Part shown: piece by piece, positions 55,011-63,805 of the stretch
Position numbering within the stretch: the first letter of the stretch is position 1
Layout: the number at the start of each line of letters is the position of its first letter
Assembly (NCBI GenBank): GCA_963819735.1
Contig: CAWFXC010000003.1
Location: 281,258 to 345,257, forward strand
Origin: CAWFXC01 sp963819735
GTDB lineage: Bacteria; Actinomycetota; Acidimicrobiia; IMCC26256; DASPTH01
Length of the DNA stretch: 64,000 nt
Direction of reading: 5' to 3'
Translations under genes and position numbers: made by a program
The notes under the pieces: model-generated
What the model saw: the letters and a program-made list of their open reading frames with translations, nothing else
What the model was told of the DNA's origin: nothing
Database searches by the model: none

Positions 55011-55019
55011 TGCTATCCT
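55011..55019 (+). promoter_or_regulatory. Extended -10 (TGCTATCCT) for rpmB
   Basis: TGC followed by TATCCT forms an extended -10, 46 bases before the rpmB ATG. It lies back to back with the fakA-like promoter. Confidence 0.5.
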
Positions 55020-55065
55020 TCGCCGTTCGTCAGCCCCCTGTTTGCGCCAACCCGAAGGTTTCGTC

Positions 55066-55254
55066 ATGGCATCCGTCTGCGAAGTGTGCGGCAAGAAGCC
55101 GCAGTTCGGCATGAGCATCAGCCACTCGCATCGCCGTACGAAGCGTCGCTGGAACCCCAACGTGCAGAAGGTCCGGGCCATCGTCAACGGCTCGCCCAAG
55201 CGACTCCACGTGTGCACCGCCTGCCTCAAGGCCGGCAAGGTCCAGAAGCCGTAG
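55066..55254 (+). CDS. rpmB: 50S ribosomal protein L28
   Basis: The 62-residue L28 has the zinc pairs CEVCGKK and CTACLKAG, and the basic ISHSHRRTKRRWNPN segment. The paired cysteines mean the zinc-binding form. ATG at 55066. The order rpmB, then fakA-like and recG in the opposite direction, is a known arrangement. Confidence 0.96.
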   Translation: MASVCEVCGKKPQFGMSISHSHRRTKRRWNPNVQKVRAIVNGSPKRLHVCTACLKAGKVQKP

Positions 55255-55265
55255 CGGCCGTTCCC

Positions 55266-55493
55266 GTGCAGGGCGTCGTCCGCATCTTCGACCCGCAGAC
55301 CCGCGAGGGTCTCGTCCTCACCGACACCGAACGCGCCGAGTACGCCTTCGCCGCCAACGCGCTGGAGCACTCGCTGTTCCGCATGCTGCGCCAGGGCCAG
55401 CGCATCAACTTCGAGCTCGACGACGACGGCCGCGCCATCAACGTCCGCATCGGCTCCGAAGTCGACATGGGCCTCCCCACCGCCCAGGTCTAA
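55266..55493 (+). CDS. Cold-shock-like (CSD) small protein
   Basis: This 75-residue protein begins VQGVVRIFDPQTREGLVLTD, resembling the cold-shock domain start, followed by a strand-rich body with FELDDDGRAINV. It lacks the usual RNP1 KGFGFI and RNP2 VFVH motifs, so its nucleic-acid binding is uncertain. GTG start at 55266, only 11 bases after rpmB, so probably cotranscribed. Confidence 0.6.
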   Translation: MQGVVRIFDPQTREGLVLTDTERAEYAFAANALEHSLFRMLRQGQRINFELDDDGRAINVRIGSEVDMGLPTAQV

Positions 55494-55526
55494 CCCCACT
55501 CTCCCAGACCGAGCCGCCTTCCTTAC

Positions 55527-55590
55527 CCCCAACCTGCGTTGGCAGAGGCCGTATAAGGGCCTCCAGCGACGCAAGCTCGATGGGTTGGGG
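55527..55590. repeat. Palindromic element, copy 2
   Basis: A 64-base inverted repeat with three perfect stacked stems: CCCCAACC (55527-55534) with GGTTGGGG (55583-55590), TGCGT (55535-55539) with ACGCA (55569-55573), and GAGGCC (55545-55550) with GGCCTC (55558-55563). It lies between the convergent cold-shock-like and sulfatase genes, nine bases from the sulfatase stop. No T-run. Related to copy 1 at 48566-48632. Confidence 0.75.
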
Positions 55591-55599
55591 CCCGGCGAA

Positions 55600-57918
55600 T
55601 TACTCGCTGACGAGGGCGTCGCGGATCTCGGCCGCGGGGTCGCGGTGAGGAGCGTCGCCGACGTCGACCACCACTTCGTGCAGCGTGCCGGTCCACGCGA
55701 ACGGCACCTCGTAGTCGTCGGTCACGGGCAGTCCGCGGTCGTGGCCCACCGAGAACGCGGTGCCGCCATGCTGCCAGTTGAACGGCAACGTGAACGGCAG
55801 CGTCACGTCGGCCACCACCGCGTCGTCGTGGGTGAGCTCGATCGACGGCCCCGCGCCCGCGTGGGGCCGGTACCGGCACCCGAGCGTGTGGCGCCCGGCC
55901 GGCACCGGCGCGTCGCCCACCACGCTCACCGCGTCGCCCGCCCGGTTGAGCGCGTACACCAGGCGGCCGTCGCGCACGTAGAGCGCGAAGCCACTGGTCC
56001 AGTCACCCATCGCGCACAGCACCCCCTCTGCGCCCTCGGCCCCCGCGGGCACGTCGACGTCGGCGGTGATGGCGAACCCGCCGAACAGGTGCGGCACCGA
56101 GTCGTCGCGCGCCGGCTCCCCCGTCGGGCGGAACACGCAGCGCGTGCCCGGCGCGTTGGGCGGCGGGACCAGCGCCACGAACCGGCCGACGAGGTCGTCG
56201 ACGAGCGGGAACACCTGGTTGCGGCCCGCCTCCGCGGCCCACAGCTCCTGCAGGCTCGCCAGCACCTCGGGGTGCGCGTCGGCCACGTCGTTCGCTTCGC
56301 CGAAGTCGTCGGCCAGGTTGAACAGCGACCACCGGTCTTCGGCGAAGTCGCGACTGCCCTCGAGCAGGCGCACCTCGTCGACCACCCCGAGCGACACGTG
56401 GTCGGTGGTGGCCTTCCAACCGTCGGCGTAGATCGACCGTGAGCCGAGCATCTCGAAGTACTGCACGTTGCGAGGATTCGGCGCGTCGGGATCGTTGAAC
56501 GTCGCGCCGATGTCGGCCCCGTCGACACGCTGCTGCGTGACGCCGTCGACGGCTTCGGGCGCGGCCACCCCGCACGCCGCCAACACGGTGGGCATGAGGT
56601 CGACCACGTGCACGAACTGCTCGCGCACCTCACCGCGACTGCCCTCCTCGATCCCCGCGGGCCAGTGCACGATGAGCGGGGTGCGCGTGCCGCCGAGCCA
56701 CGCGTACCGCTTCCACAGGCGCAGCGGCGTGTTGCCCGCCCACGCCCAGCCCCACGAGTAGTGGTTGTAGGAACGCACGCCGCCGAGCTCGTCGATGTGC
56801 GCGAGGTTCTCCTCGATCGTCTCCGGCAGCTGCTGCGTGAAGCGGTGCTCGTTGAACGTGCCGAGCAGGCCGCCCTCCGCGCTCGCCCCGTTGTCGGAGA
56901 TCACGAGCACGATCGTGTTGTCGAGCGCGTCGATCGCCTCGAGGTGGTCGATCACCCGCCCGATCTGCGCGTCGGTGTGGGTCATGAACCCGCCGAACAC
57001 CTCCTGCTGACGGGTGAACAGCCGGCGCTCGGCGTCGCTCAGCGCGTCCCACTCCTGGATCCAGCTCGGCCGCGGCCCGAGCTCGGTGCCCTCGGGCACG
57101 ATGCCGAGCGCCTGCTGACGGACGAGCGTCTGCTCGCGCCACACCTCCCACCCCGCGTCGAAGCGACCGCGGTAGGGCTCGATCCACTCGGGGGCGACGT
57201 GATGGGGCGCGTGCATCGCGCCCAGCGCGAAGTAGAGGAAGAACGGTCGGTCGGGCGACGCCTCCTGCTGCTGCGACACGTACCGGATGGCCTCGTCGGC
57301 GAGGTCCTCGGTGAGGTGGTAGCCGTCGGCCGGGGTCGCGGGCGGGTCGACGTACGTGTTGTCGCGCACGAGGTTGGGCGACCAGTGGTTGGTGTCACCC
57401 TGGAGGAACCCGTAGTAGCGCTCGAACCCGAACCCGAGCGGCCACCGGTCGAACGGCCCCGCGTTCGACCGCTCACCGCCGGGCACGAGGTGCCACTTCC
57501 CCACCGCCATCGTGTTGTAACCCGCGTCGCGCAGCAGCCGCGGCATGGGCACCGCGGTCTTCGGGATCCGCCCGGTATAGCCCGGGAACGAGATCGGGAT
57601 GTCGGCCAGGAACCCCATGCCCACCGCGTGGTGGTTGCGCCCGGTGAGCAGCGACGCCCGCGTCGGCGAGCACAGCGAGGTCACGTGGAACCGGTTGTAG
57701 CGCAGGCCGCTGGCGGCCAGGCGATCGAGGTTCGGCGTGTCGAGATCCGAGCCGAAGCACCCGAGCTGGGCGAAGCCCAGGTCGTCGAGCACGATCAGCA
57801 CCACGTTGGGCGCGCCGGGATCGGGCCGCGGGAGCCCGTAGTCGCCCGGGGTCGAGTCGGCGAGCGACGCCCTCAGGTCTGAAGCGGGTGGGGCCGATCT
57901 TCCGGCAGGAGGAGTCAT
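55600..57918 (-). CDS. Type I sulfatase (arylsulfatase family)
   Basis: This large sulfatase cleaves sulfate esters. It has the formylglycine motif SLCSPTRASLLTGR (C-x-P-x-R), metal residues in VVLIVLDDLGF and VISDNGA, and GKWHLVPGG. A long C-terminal beta-rich domain follows. There is no signal peptide, so a cytoplasmic enzyme is likely. ATG at 57918 gives 772 residues; GTG at 57966 would add 16. No formylglycine-generating enzyme gene is in the window. Divergent from pckG. Confidence 0.92.
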   Translation of the reverse strand: MTPPAGRSAPPASDLRASLADSTPGDYGLPRPDPGAPNVVLIVLDDLGFAQLGCFGSDLDTPNLDRLAASGLRYNRFHVTSLCSPTRASLLTGRNHHAVGMGFLADIPISFPGYTGRIPKTAVPMPRLLRDAGYNTMAVGKWHLVPGGERSNAGPFDRWPLGFGFERYYGFLQGDTNHWSPNLVRDNTYVDPPATPADGYHLTEDLADEAIRYVSQQQEASPDRPFFLYFALGAMHAPHHVAPEWIEPYRGRFDAGWEVWREQTLVRQQALGIVPEGTELGPRPSWIQEWDALSDAERRLFTRQQEVFGGFMTHTDAQIGRVIDHLEAIDALDNTIVLVISDNGASAEGGLLGTFNEHRFTQQLPETIEENLAHIDELGGVRSYNHYSWGWAWAGNTPLRLWKRYAWLGGTRTPLIVHWPAGIEEGSRGEVREQFVHVVDLMPTVLAACGVAAPEAVDGVTQQRVDGADIGATFNDPDAPNPRNVQYFEMLGSRSIYADGWKATTDHVSLGVVDEVRLLEGSRDFAEDRWSLFNLADDFGEANDVADAHPEVLASLQELWAAEAGRNQVFPLVDDLVGRFVALVPPPNAPGTRCVFRPTGEPARDDSVPHLFGGFAITADVDVPAGAEGAEGVLCAMGDWTSGFALYVRDGRLVYALNRAGDAVSVVGDAPVPAGRHTLGCRYRPHAGAGPSIELTHDDAVVADVTLPFTLPFNWQHGGTAFSVGHDRGLPVTDDYEVPFAWTGTLHEVVVDVGDAPHRDPAAEIRDALVSE

Positions 57919-58020
57919 GAACGGGAGGTTACCGAGACCCCACGACTTGGTTTCTCGATCCGGCACGACCCCTCGGTAAGCTCATTCGCACCCTTTCCCT
58001 GGTTCCGGGAGGAGCTGGAA

Positions 58021-59823
58021 GTGACGCTCGTGCAGGCCCCTACCCGCAATCAACGGCTGCTCCTCTGGGTCGAGGAAATGGTCGAGCTCTGCGAGCCCGA
58101 ATCGGTCCACTGGTTCGACGGCTCCGACTCCGAGTACGAGCTCCTGGCGAAGCAGCTGGTCGACACCGGCACCTTCACCACCCTCGATCCCGCCAAGCGG
58201 CCCGGCTCCTACTGGGCCCACTCCGACCCCAGCGACGTCGCCCGGGTCGAGGACCGCACCTTCATCTGCTCCGAGCGCGAGATCGACGCCGGCCCCACCA
58301 ACAACTGGAAGGCCCCCGCCGAGATGCGGGCCAAGCTCAACGAGTTGTTCAAGGGCTGCATGCGCGGCCGCACCATGTACGTCGTGCCGTTCAGCATGGG
58401 TCCGCTCGGTTCGCCGCTGTCGTACATCGGCGTCGAGATCACCGACTCCGCCTACGTGGCCGTGAGCATGCGCACCATGACTCGCGCCGGCCAGGCCGCG
58501 CTCGACGTGCTGGGCGACGACGGCGACTTCGTGCCCTGCGTGCACTCGGTCGGTGCCCCGCTCGCCCCCGGCGAAGACGACGTCGCATGGCCGTGCAACG
58601 CCGACGAGAAGTGGATCGTGCACTTCCCCGAGACGCGCGAGATCTGGTCGTTCGGCTCGGGCTACGGCGGCAACGCGCTGCTCGGCAAGAAGTGCTTCGC
58701 GCTGCGCATCGCGTCGGTGATCGCGCGCGACGAAGGGTGGCTCGCCGAGCACATGCTCGTGCTGAAGATCACCAGCCCCGAAGGTCGCGTCCGCTACATC
58801 GCGGCGGCGTTCCCGTCGGCGTGCGGCAAGACGAACCTCGCCATGCTCATCCCCACCATCCCCGGCTGGACGGTCGAGACCATCGGCGACGACATCGCGT
58901 GGATGAAGTTCGGCGACGAGGGCCGCCTCCACGCCATCAACCCCGAGTTCGGGTTGTTCGGCGTGGCCCCCGGCACCAACGAGAAGTCGAACCCCAACGC
59001 CATGCACACGATGTACGCCAACACCGTGTTCACCAACACCGCGCTCACCGACGACGGCGACGTGTGGTGGGAAGACATGACCGACGAGCCGCCCGCGCAC
59101 CTCACCGACTGGAAGGGCGAGTCGTGGACGCCGGCATCGGGCACGCCCGCCGCGCACCCGAACTCCCGCTTCTGCGTGCCGGCCTCGCAGTGCCCGTCGA
59201 TCGCCCCCGAGTGGGAAGACCCGAAGGGCGTGCCGATCTCGGCGTTCCTGTTCGGCGGTCGCCGCGCCACCACCGTGCCGCTGGTGTTCGAGTCGCAGAA
59301 CTGGCAGCACGGTGTGCTGGTCGCCGCGACCATGGGCTCGGAGAAGACCGCCGCCGCCACCGGTGGACTCGGTGATCTCCGCCGCGACCCCTTCGCCATG
59401 CTCCCGTTCTGTGGCTACAACATGGGCGACTACATCGCGCACTGGATGAGCATGGCCGAGCGCACCGACGAAGCGTCGCTCCCCGCCATCTACGGCGTGA
59501 ACTGGTTCCGCAAGGGGCCCGACGGCAAGTTCCTGTGGCCCGGCTTCGGTGAGAACTCCCGCGTGCTCGAGTGGATCTGCCGCCGCCTCGACGGCGACGC
59601 GTCGGGCGCCGAGACCCCGATCGGCGTGGTGCCCCGCCCCGAAGACCTCACCCTCGAGGGGCTCGACCTCCCCGTGGCCGACGTCGCCGCCGCCCTCGCG
59701 GTCGACGCCGACGCGTGGCGAGCCGAGCTGCCCGGCATCCGCGAGTACTTCGCCGAGTTCGGCGACCGGCTCCCGATCGAGCTGCACGCACAGCTCGACG
59801 AGCTCGAGGCACGCCTCGGCTAG
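58021..59823 (+). CDS. pckG: Phosphoenolpyruvate carboxykinase (GTP)
   Basis: PckG interconverts oxaloacetate and PEP with GTP, the gluconeogenic step. The 600-residue protein has the P-loop PSACGKTNLAML, metal-site and substrate residues in YGGNALLGKKCFALR, and the guanine-specific FGGRRATTVPLV. The type and length fit the GTP-dependent animal/actinobacterial enzyme. GTG start with GGGAGGAG seven bases before it. Confidence 0.96.
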   Translation: MTLVQAPTRNQRLLLWVEEMVELCEPESVHWFDGSDSEYELLAKQLVDTGTFTTLDPAKRPGSYWAHSDPSDVARVEDRTFICSEREIDAGPTNNWKAPAEMRAKLNELFKGCMRGRTMYVVPFSMGPLGSPLSYIGVEITDSAYVAVSMRTMTRAGQAALDVLGDDGDFVPCVHSVGAPLAPGEDDVAWPCNADEKWIVHFPETREIWSFGSGYGGNALLGKKCFALRIASVIARDEGWLAEHMLVLKITSPEGRVRYIAAAFPSACGKTNLAMLIPTIPGWTVETIGDDIAWMKFGDEGRLHAINPEFGLFGVAPGTNEKSNPNAMHTMYANTVFTNTALTDDGDVWWEDMTDEPPAHLTDWKGESWTPASGTPAAHPNSRFCVPASQCPSIAPEWEDPKGVPISAFLFGGRRATTVPLVFESQNWQHGVLVAATMGSEKTAAATGGLGDLRRDPFAMLPFCGYNMGDYIAHWMSMAERTDEASLPAIYGVNWFRKGPDGKFLWPGFGENSRVLEWICRRLDGDASGAETPIGVVPRPEDLTLEGLDLPVADVAAALAVDADAWRAELPGIREYFAEFGDRLPIELHAQLDELEARLG

Positions 59824-59878
59824 CACCGATACGCTCGACCCACCTCGACGACGGCCGTCGAAGCTGGGGGTTGGCTGC

Positions 59879-60115
59879 ATGAGCGTCAGTGCGTACGTGT
59901 TGATCCAGACCGAGGTCGGGCGGTCGGTGAAGGTGGCGACGGCCGCCGCCGCGATTCCCGGCGTGGTCGCGGCCGACAACGTGGCCGGTCCCTACGACGT
60001 GATCGTGCGGGCCGAGTCGGGCTCGCTCGACGAGCTGGGCAAGCTCGTCGTCTCCGAGATTCAGAAGGTGGAGGGCATCACCCGCACCTTCACCTGCCCC
60101 ATCGTCAACCTCTAA
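59879..60115 (+). CDS. Lrp/AsnC-type ligand-binding (RAM) domain protein
   Basis: This 78-residue protein has only the RAM (ACT-like) domain of the Lrp family: AYVLIQTEVGRSVKVATAAAAIPGV, GPYDVIVRAES, and VEGITRTFTCPIVNL. There is no DNA-binding domain. Such stand-alone domains may sense amino acids or act as partners of full-length regulators. The ATG at 59879 follows a GGGGGTTGGC stretch. It is 56 bases after pckG. Confidence 0.88.
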   Translation: MSVSAYVLIQTEVGRSVKVATAAAAIPGVVAADNVAGPYDVIVRAESGSLDELGKLVVSEIQKVEGITRTFTCPIVNL

Positions 60116-60123
60116 CGCCTCTT

Positions 60124-61215
60124 CTAGCGCTGACGGCCGGCGCGGCGCGCGCGGCGCGCGTGGCGTGCGAGCGCGAGGTCGATGAGGCGATCGAGCAGCT
60201 CGGTGTACGGCACCCCCGACGCCTCCCACAACCGCGGGTACATCGAGATGGGCGTGAACCCCGGGATCGTGTTCACCTCGTTCACCAGGAACCCGCGCGC
60301 CGTGCCCGTTTCCTCCAGGAACAGGTCGACCCGGGCCATGCCCTCGGCCCGGCAGGCCTCGAACGCCCGCACCGCGATCGCCTGCGCCTCCGCCACCTGT
60401 TCCGGCGTGAGTGGCGCCGGCACCAGCAGCTCGGCGTCGTCGGCCTCGTACTTGTCGGCGTAGGAGTAGAACTCGTCGCCGGGCACGATCTCCCCCGGCA
60501 CCGAGACCTCCGGCGGGTCGTCGCCCAGCACGCCGAGCTCGATCTCCCGGCCGGTGATCGCCTCCTCCACCACGATCCACTCGTCGTACCCGAGCGCGAC
60601 GTCGCACGCCGCGAGTAGCGCGGCCCGATCCCCAGCCTTCGACACGCCCACCGACGAGCCGAGGTTGGCCGGCTTCACGAAGCACGGGTACCCGAGGTCG
60701 CGCTCGACCGCGTCGGCGAAGGCGGCGAGGTCGTGGCCGTCGCGGAAGTCGAGCGTGCGGGCCATGGGTAGGCCGAGCGCGGCGAACGCCCGCTTCATCA
60801 TCACCTTGTCCATGCCGACGGACGATCCCACCACCCCCGAGCCCACGTAGGGCAGGTCGGCCAACTCGAGCAGGCCCTGCACCGTGCCGTCCTCGCCGTA
60901 GGGGCCGTGCAGCAGCGGGAACACGACGTCGACGTCGAGCGGTCCGCGCGCGGAGTCGGCCACGAGCGCACCGAGGCCCTCGGCCGGCGCGCCGTCGATG
61001 GCGAACGCGGCCGGCAGTGCGGCGGGGCCGGCGTCGATCGCGGCGCGCGCCGAGTCGGCCAGCAACCACCGCCCGTCGGTCGTGATCGCAATGGGCACGA
61101 CGTCGTAGCGCGCGGGGTCGAGCGCGCGTGCCACCGCGACCGCGGTGACGCGCGACACGTCGTGCTCGGCCGAGCGACCACCGAACAGCAACAAGACGCG
61201 CAACTTGCGGGCCAT
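60124..61215 (-). CDS. ddl: D-alanine--D-alanine ligase
   Basis: Ddl joins two D-alanines for peptidoglycan synthesis. It shows VLLLFGGRSAEHDVSRVTA, VFPLLHGPYGEDGTVQGLLE, FVKPANLGSSVGVSK, GFLVNEVNTIPGFT, and an ATP-grasp core. It is 363 residues, typical. ATG at 61215 overlaps the upstream membrane-protein stop by one base. Confidence 0.94.
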   Translation of the reverse strand: MARKLRVLLLFGGRSAEHDVSRVTAVAVARALDPARYDVVPIAITTDGRWLLADSARAAIDAGPAALPAAFAIDGAPAEGLGALVADSARGPLDVDVVFPLLHGPYGEDGTVQGLLELADLPYVGSGVVGSSVGMDKVMMKRAFAALGLPMARTLDFRDGHDLAAFADAVERDLGYPCFVKPANLGSSVGVSKAGDRAALLAACDVALGYDEWIVVEEAITGREIELGVLGDDPPEVSVPGEIVPGDEFYSYADKYEADDAELLVPAPLTPEQVAEAQAIAVRAFEACRAEGMARVDLFLEETGTARGFLVNEVNTIPGFTPISMYPRLWEASGVPYTELLDRLIDLALARHARRARRAGRQR

Positions 61216-61580
61216 CACGACACCTGCAGCACGGCACGGATGCCGACGCCCATGAGGAACAGACCGACGAGGCCGTAGAACATCTCGCGTCGGCCGCGCA
61301 TCGTGTTGCGGTACTGGTACGCGAGGCCGACGGTGAGGAACGCGACGAAGCCGTAGAACATGTGGAAGCGCGGCGCGACGTAGTCCTTGCTCACGACGAG
61401 GATCGTGCCCACCAGCACCTGCAGCATCAGCGCCGACTCGGCGACGATGGTGCAGATCCACACCCACCGGCCGCGCAGCTTCTTCCACTGCCACGCGGCG
61501 AGGGCGATCAGGCCCGCCACCGCGTTCATCACGATCGCGATGTAGCCCCAGACCCTGTGGAAGTCGAACAGCGCTCTCAC
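61215..61580 (-). CDS. Four-helix membrane protein of unknown function
   Basis: This 121-residue protein has four predicted transmembrane helices: IAIVMNAVAGLIALAAW, VWICTIVAESALMLQVLVGTI, FHMFYGFVAFLTVGLAYQY, and MFYGLVGLFLMGVGIRAV. Conserved-looking His residues (FHRVW, FHMFYG) hint at heme or metal binding. It is coupled to ddl (TGATG). I cannot name a family with confidence. Confidence 0.7.
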   Translation of the reverse strand: MRALFDFHRVWGYIAIVMNAVAGLIALAAWQWKKLRGRWVWICTIVAESALMLQVLVGTILVVSKDYVAPRFHMFYGFVAFLTVGLAYQYRNTMRGRREMFYGLVGLFLMGVGIRAVLQVS

Positions 61581-61593
61581 TCGGGGTTGGAAC

Positions 61594-61911
61594 CTAAGCC
61601 GTCGGCGCGTCCTCGTGTTGGACCACGTCGAACGCCCACAGCTCGCTCTGGGTGCTCACCGGGCCTTGCGACCCGTGTGCCTTGTGCCCTTCGGTGAACG
61701 CCTGGCTCTTCATCCACGCCTGGAAGTCGTCTTCCGAACGCCAGCGCGTGTACACGAGGAAGGTGTCGCGGTCGTCGGTCGGCTGCAGCAGCTCGAACGC
61801 TTCGAACCCCGGCGAGCCGGAGACCGCGCCGGCGCGTGCGGCGAAGCGCCCGACCAGCTCGTCGGCCCGCTCCTTGGGCACGGTGATGGCATTGATCTTG
61901 ACGACACTCAT
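61594..61911 (-). CDS. Antibiotic biosynthesis monooxygenase-like (ABM) protein
   Basis: This 105-residue protein has the ABM dimeric alpha/beta-barrel fold: VKINAITVPKERADELVGRFA, GSPGFEAFELLQP, DTFLVYTRWRSEDDFQAWM and a helix. Members include heme-degrading MhuD/IsdG-type enzymes and cofactor-free monooxygenases. The activity cannot be told from sequence. Start ATG at 61911. Confidence 0.82.
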   Translation of the reverse strand: MSVVKINAITVPKERADELVGRFAARAGAVSGSPGFEAFELLQPTDDRDTFLVYTRWRSEDDFQAWMKSQAFTEGHKAHGSQGPVSTQSELWAFDVVQHEDAPTA

Positions 61912-62010
61912 GCGGGGGCTCCTGCTCTTCGTCGACGGGGCAGTCGTGTGCGGCGCGCCCGTTCTACTGCCTGAGGGAGGCCGGGCGCGAGTCGGCTGGC
62001 GCGCGTCGGC

Positions 62011-62844
62011 TCAGGATTGGCCGCGCAGGAACTTCTCGATCTCCGACGCCAGCTCGTCGCCGCTCGGGAGCGGCTCCTCGGTGCCGGTCTCGATGGCCTG
62101 GATGATCTCGGCCACGTCGGGCCGATCGGCCAAGCCCTCCTCGACCCGTTGCACGTAGACCTGCGCCTGCTCGTCGAGCGCCGACAGATCCACCTGCACG
62201 CGCGCCAGCTCGCGCAGTCGCGCCAGCAACGAACGGATCGCGGGCGGCGACGCGCCACCGGCCACGTAGTGCGGCACCTGGGCCCACAGCGCGATGGTGG
62301 GGATGCCGGCGTCGCCGAGCAGCACCTGGAGCACGCTCTGCGCGCCGGTGGGGCCGGTGTAGTCCTGGCGCCACGCCCCCGACTCGGCAAGGAGATCGCC
62401 GCTCGTGACGGTGGCGAGCACGTCGACCGGGCGCCGGTGCGACGCCATGCTCGGGATCCCGCCGACGGTGAACGCGCGCGACACGCCGAGCACGTCGGCC
62501 AGCTCGACCAGACCGCCGAGCACTTCCTTCCATCGCAGCGACGGCTCGGGCCCCGCGCACAGCACGATGTCGCGTCCGATGTTGCCGGCCGCGAGCGTGA
62601 TCTCGGGCCAGTCGATCTCGCGCGAGATGCCGTCGACGAGGTGGACGGTGGGACGCGTCTGTTGCAGGTCCATGAGGTCCGACAGGTCGATGCGGCCGAA
62701 CGGGCGCAGCGTCTCGATCTGCTCCTGCAGCACCGCGATCGTCCCCGCACCCGCGAGGCCGGCGTCGACCCAACCCGACAGCGCGACGACCATCACGGGG
62801 TCGCGCAGCTTCGGCATCGCGTCGATCTCGATGAGCGGGGTCAC
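62011..62844 (-). CDS. PAC2-family protein (proteasome-assembly-chaperone-like)
   Basis: This 277-residue protein is of the PAC2 family common in actinobacteria. It has LIEIDAMPKLRDPVMVVALSGWVDAG, GGIPSMASHRRPV, and VPHYVAGGASPPAIRSLLARL. The family is related to proteasome-assembly chaperones, and its role in bacteria is unclear. GTG at 62844, 16 bases after the upstream gene. Confidence 0.85.
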   Translation of the reverse strand: MTPLIEIDAMPKLRDPVMVVALSGWVDAGLAGAGTIAVLQEQIETLRPFGRIDLSDLMDLQQTRPTVHLVDGISREIDWPEITLAAGNIGRDIVLCAGPEPSLRWKEVLGGLVELADVLGVSRAFTVGGIPSMASHRRPVDVLATVTSGDLLAESGAWRQDYTGPTGAQSVLQVLLGDAGIPTIALWAQVPHYVAGGASPPAIRSLLARLRELARVQVDLSALDEQAQVYVQRVEEGLADRPDVAEIIQAIETGTEEPLPSGDELASEIEKFLRGQS

Positions 62845-62860
62845 CGCATCATCGTAGGAG

Positions 62861-63793
62861 CTAGTTCTGGCTGAATCCGCCGAAGCCCCCACCGAAACCG
62901 CCCGAACCCGAGCCGCCCTGCGAGCCCGAGCCGCCCGATCCGGAGGCGCCGCCCCCGAAACCGGGGATGCTGCGGCGGGGCTTGAACGCGTCCTGGAAGT
63001 CGATGCCGTCGAAGTCGCCGGGGACCGTGCCGCTCGACGCGTAGCGGTAGAGCGCGGTGCGGTAGATGCCGCTCAGCGCCGAGACCGCCACCATCGCCAC
63101 GAGGATCCACGCCACGCCGATCGCACCGAACACGATGAGGCCGAGAGTGCCGAGCGCGCCGCCGAGAGCGATGATCAGCACGCCGGGGATCATGGCCGCG
63201 AAGCCGATGAGGCCGAGCCCACCCTGGCCGATGATGTTCTCGCCCCAGGTGGTCTTCAACAGGTCCTTCGAGCGACCGATCGCCGCGAACACCCCGATGT
63301 CCTCGATCACCAGGATCGGGATGGTGAGGAACGTGATCACGGCCCACGCCATGCCGAGCAGCGACCCGATGATCCGCCCGACGATGCCCTGGCGCTCGAG
63401 CTGGTTGATGATGAGCGTGACCGTCGCCGTGATCACGGCCCACGGCAGGAGCCGGTGCAACCGGGAGTTGGCGACTTCGAGTGCACCCTTCACGGTGGAG
63501 TTCCCGCCCTGGAGACGGGTGTCGGCGCCGGCCACCAGTGCGGCCAGGAAGTAGGTCTGCACGAACGCCAGCGCCAGGTAGCCCACCGCGATGATCACCC
63601 AGCCCAGGGGCTGGAGCGAGTCGCCGGTGCTCTTGTTGTCGATCCCCATCGAGGCGATGAGCCCGGCCATCACGCCGACGACCACGAGCGAGGCGACGAA
63701 GGAGAAGACCGGGAACCACGCCAGGGTCTTGTCCGACTTGAGCACCGCCCAGGACCGCTTGGCGATGGCCCACGAGATCTGGAATCGAGTCAT
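62861..63793 (-). CDS. DUF6159-like multi-pass membrane protein
   Basis: This 310-residue protein has six or more hydrophobic helices (WFPVFSFVASLVVVGVMAG, LGWVIIAVGYLALAFVQTYF, and others), a helical N-terminus (TRFQISWAIAKRSWAVL), and a Gly/Ser-rich C-terminal tail (SGGFGGGFGG). It resembles the DUF6159 family of bacterial membrane proteins; function unknown. ATG at 63793 is only six bases after a GATAAT -10 box, suggesting a leaderless transcript. Confidence 0.75.
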   Translation of the reverse strand: MTRFQISWAIAKRSWAVLKSDKTLAWFPVFSFVASLVVVGVMAGLIASMGIDNKSTGDSLQPLGWVIIAVGYLALAFVQTYFLAALVAGADTRLQGGNSTVKGALEVANSRLHRLLPWAVITATVTLIINQLERQGIVGRIIGSLLGMAWAVITFLTIPILVIEDIGVFAAIGRSKDLLKTTWGENIIGQGGLGLIGFAAMIPGVLIIALGGALGTLGLIVFGAIGVAWILVAMVAVSALSGIYRTALYRYASSGTVPGDFDGIDFQDAFKPRRSIPGFGGGASGSGGSGSQGGSGSGGFGGGFGGFSQN

Positions 63794-63799
63794 GTCCCC

Positions 63800-63805
63800 A
63801 TTATC
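63800..63805 (-). promoter_or_regulatory. -10 box GATAAT before the DUF6159-like gene
   Basis: GATAAT on the minus strand is six bases before the ATG at 63793. Transcription from it would start at or near the ATG. No convincing -35 at 17 bases. Confidence 0.5.

Noticed and set aside
57982..59979. A 665-codon minus-strand open frame opposite pckG
   Set aside because: pckG has a clear family match over its full length; the opposite frame reads as low-complexity Gly/Val/Arg/His.
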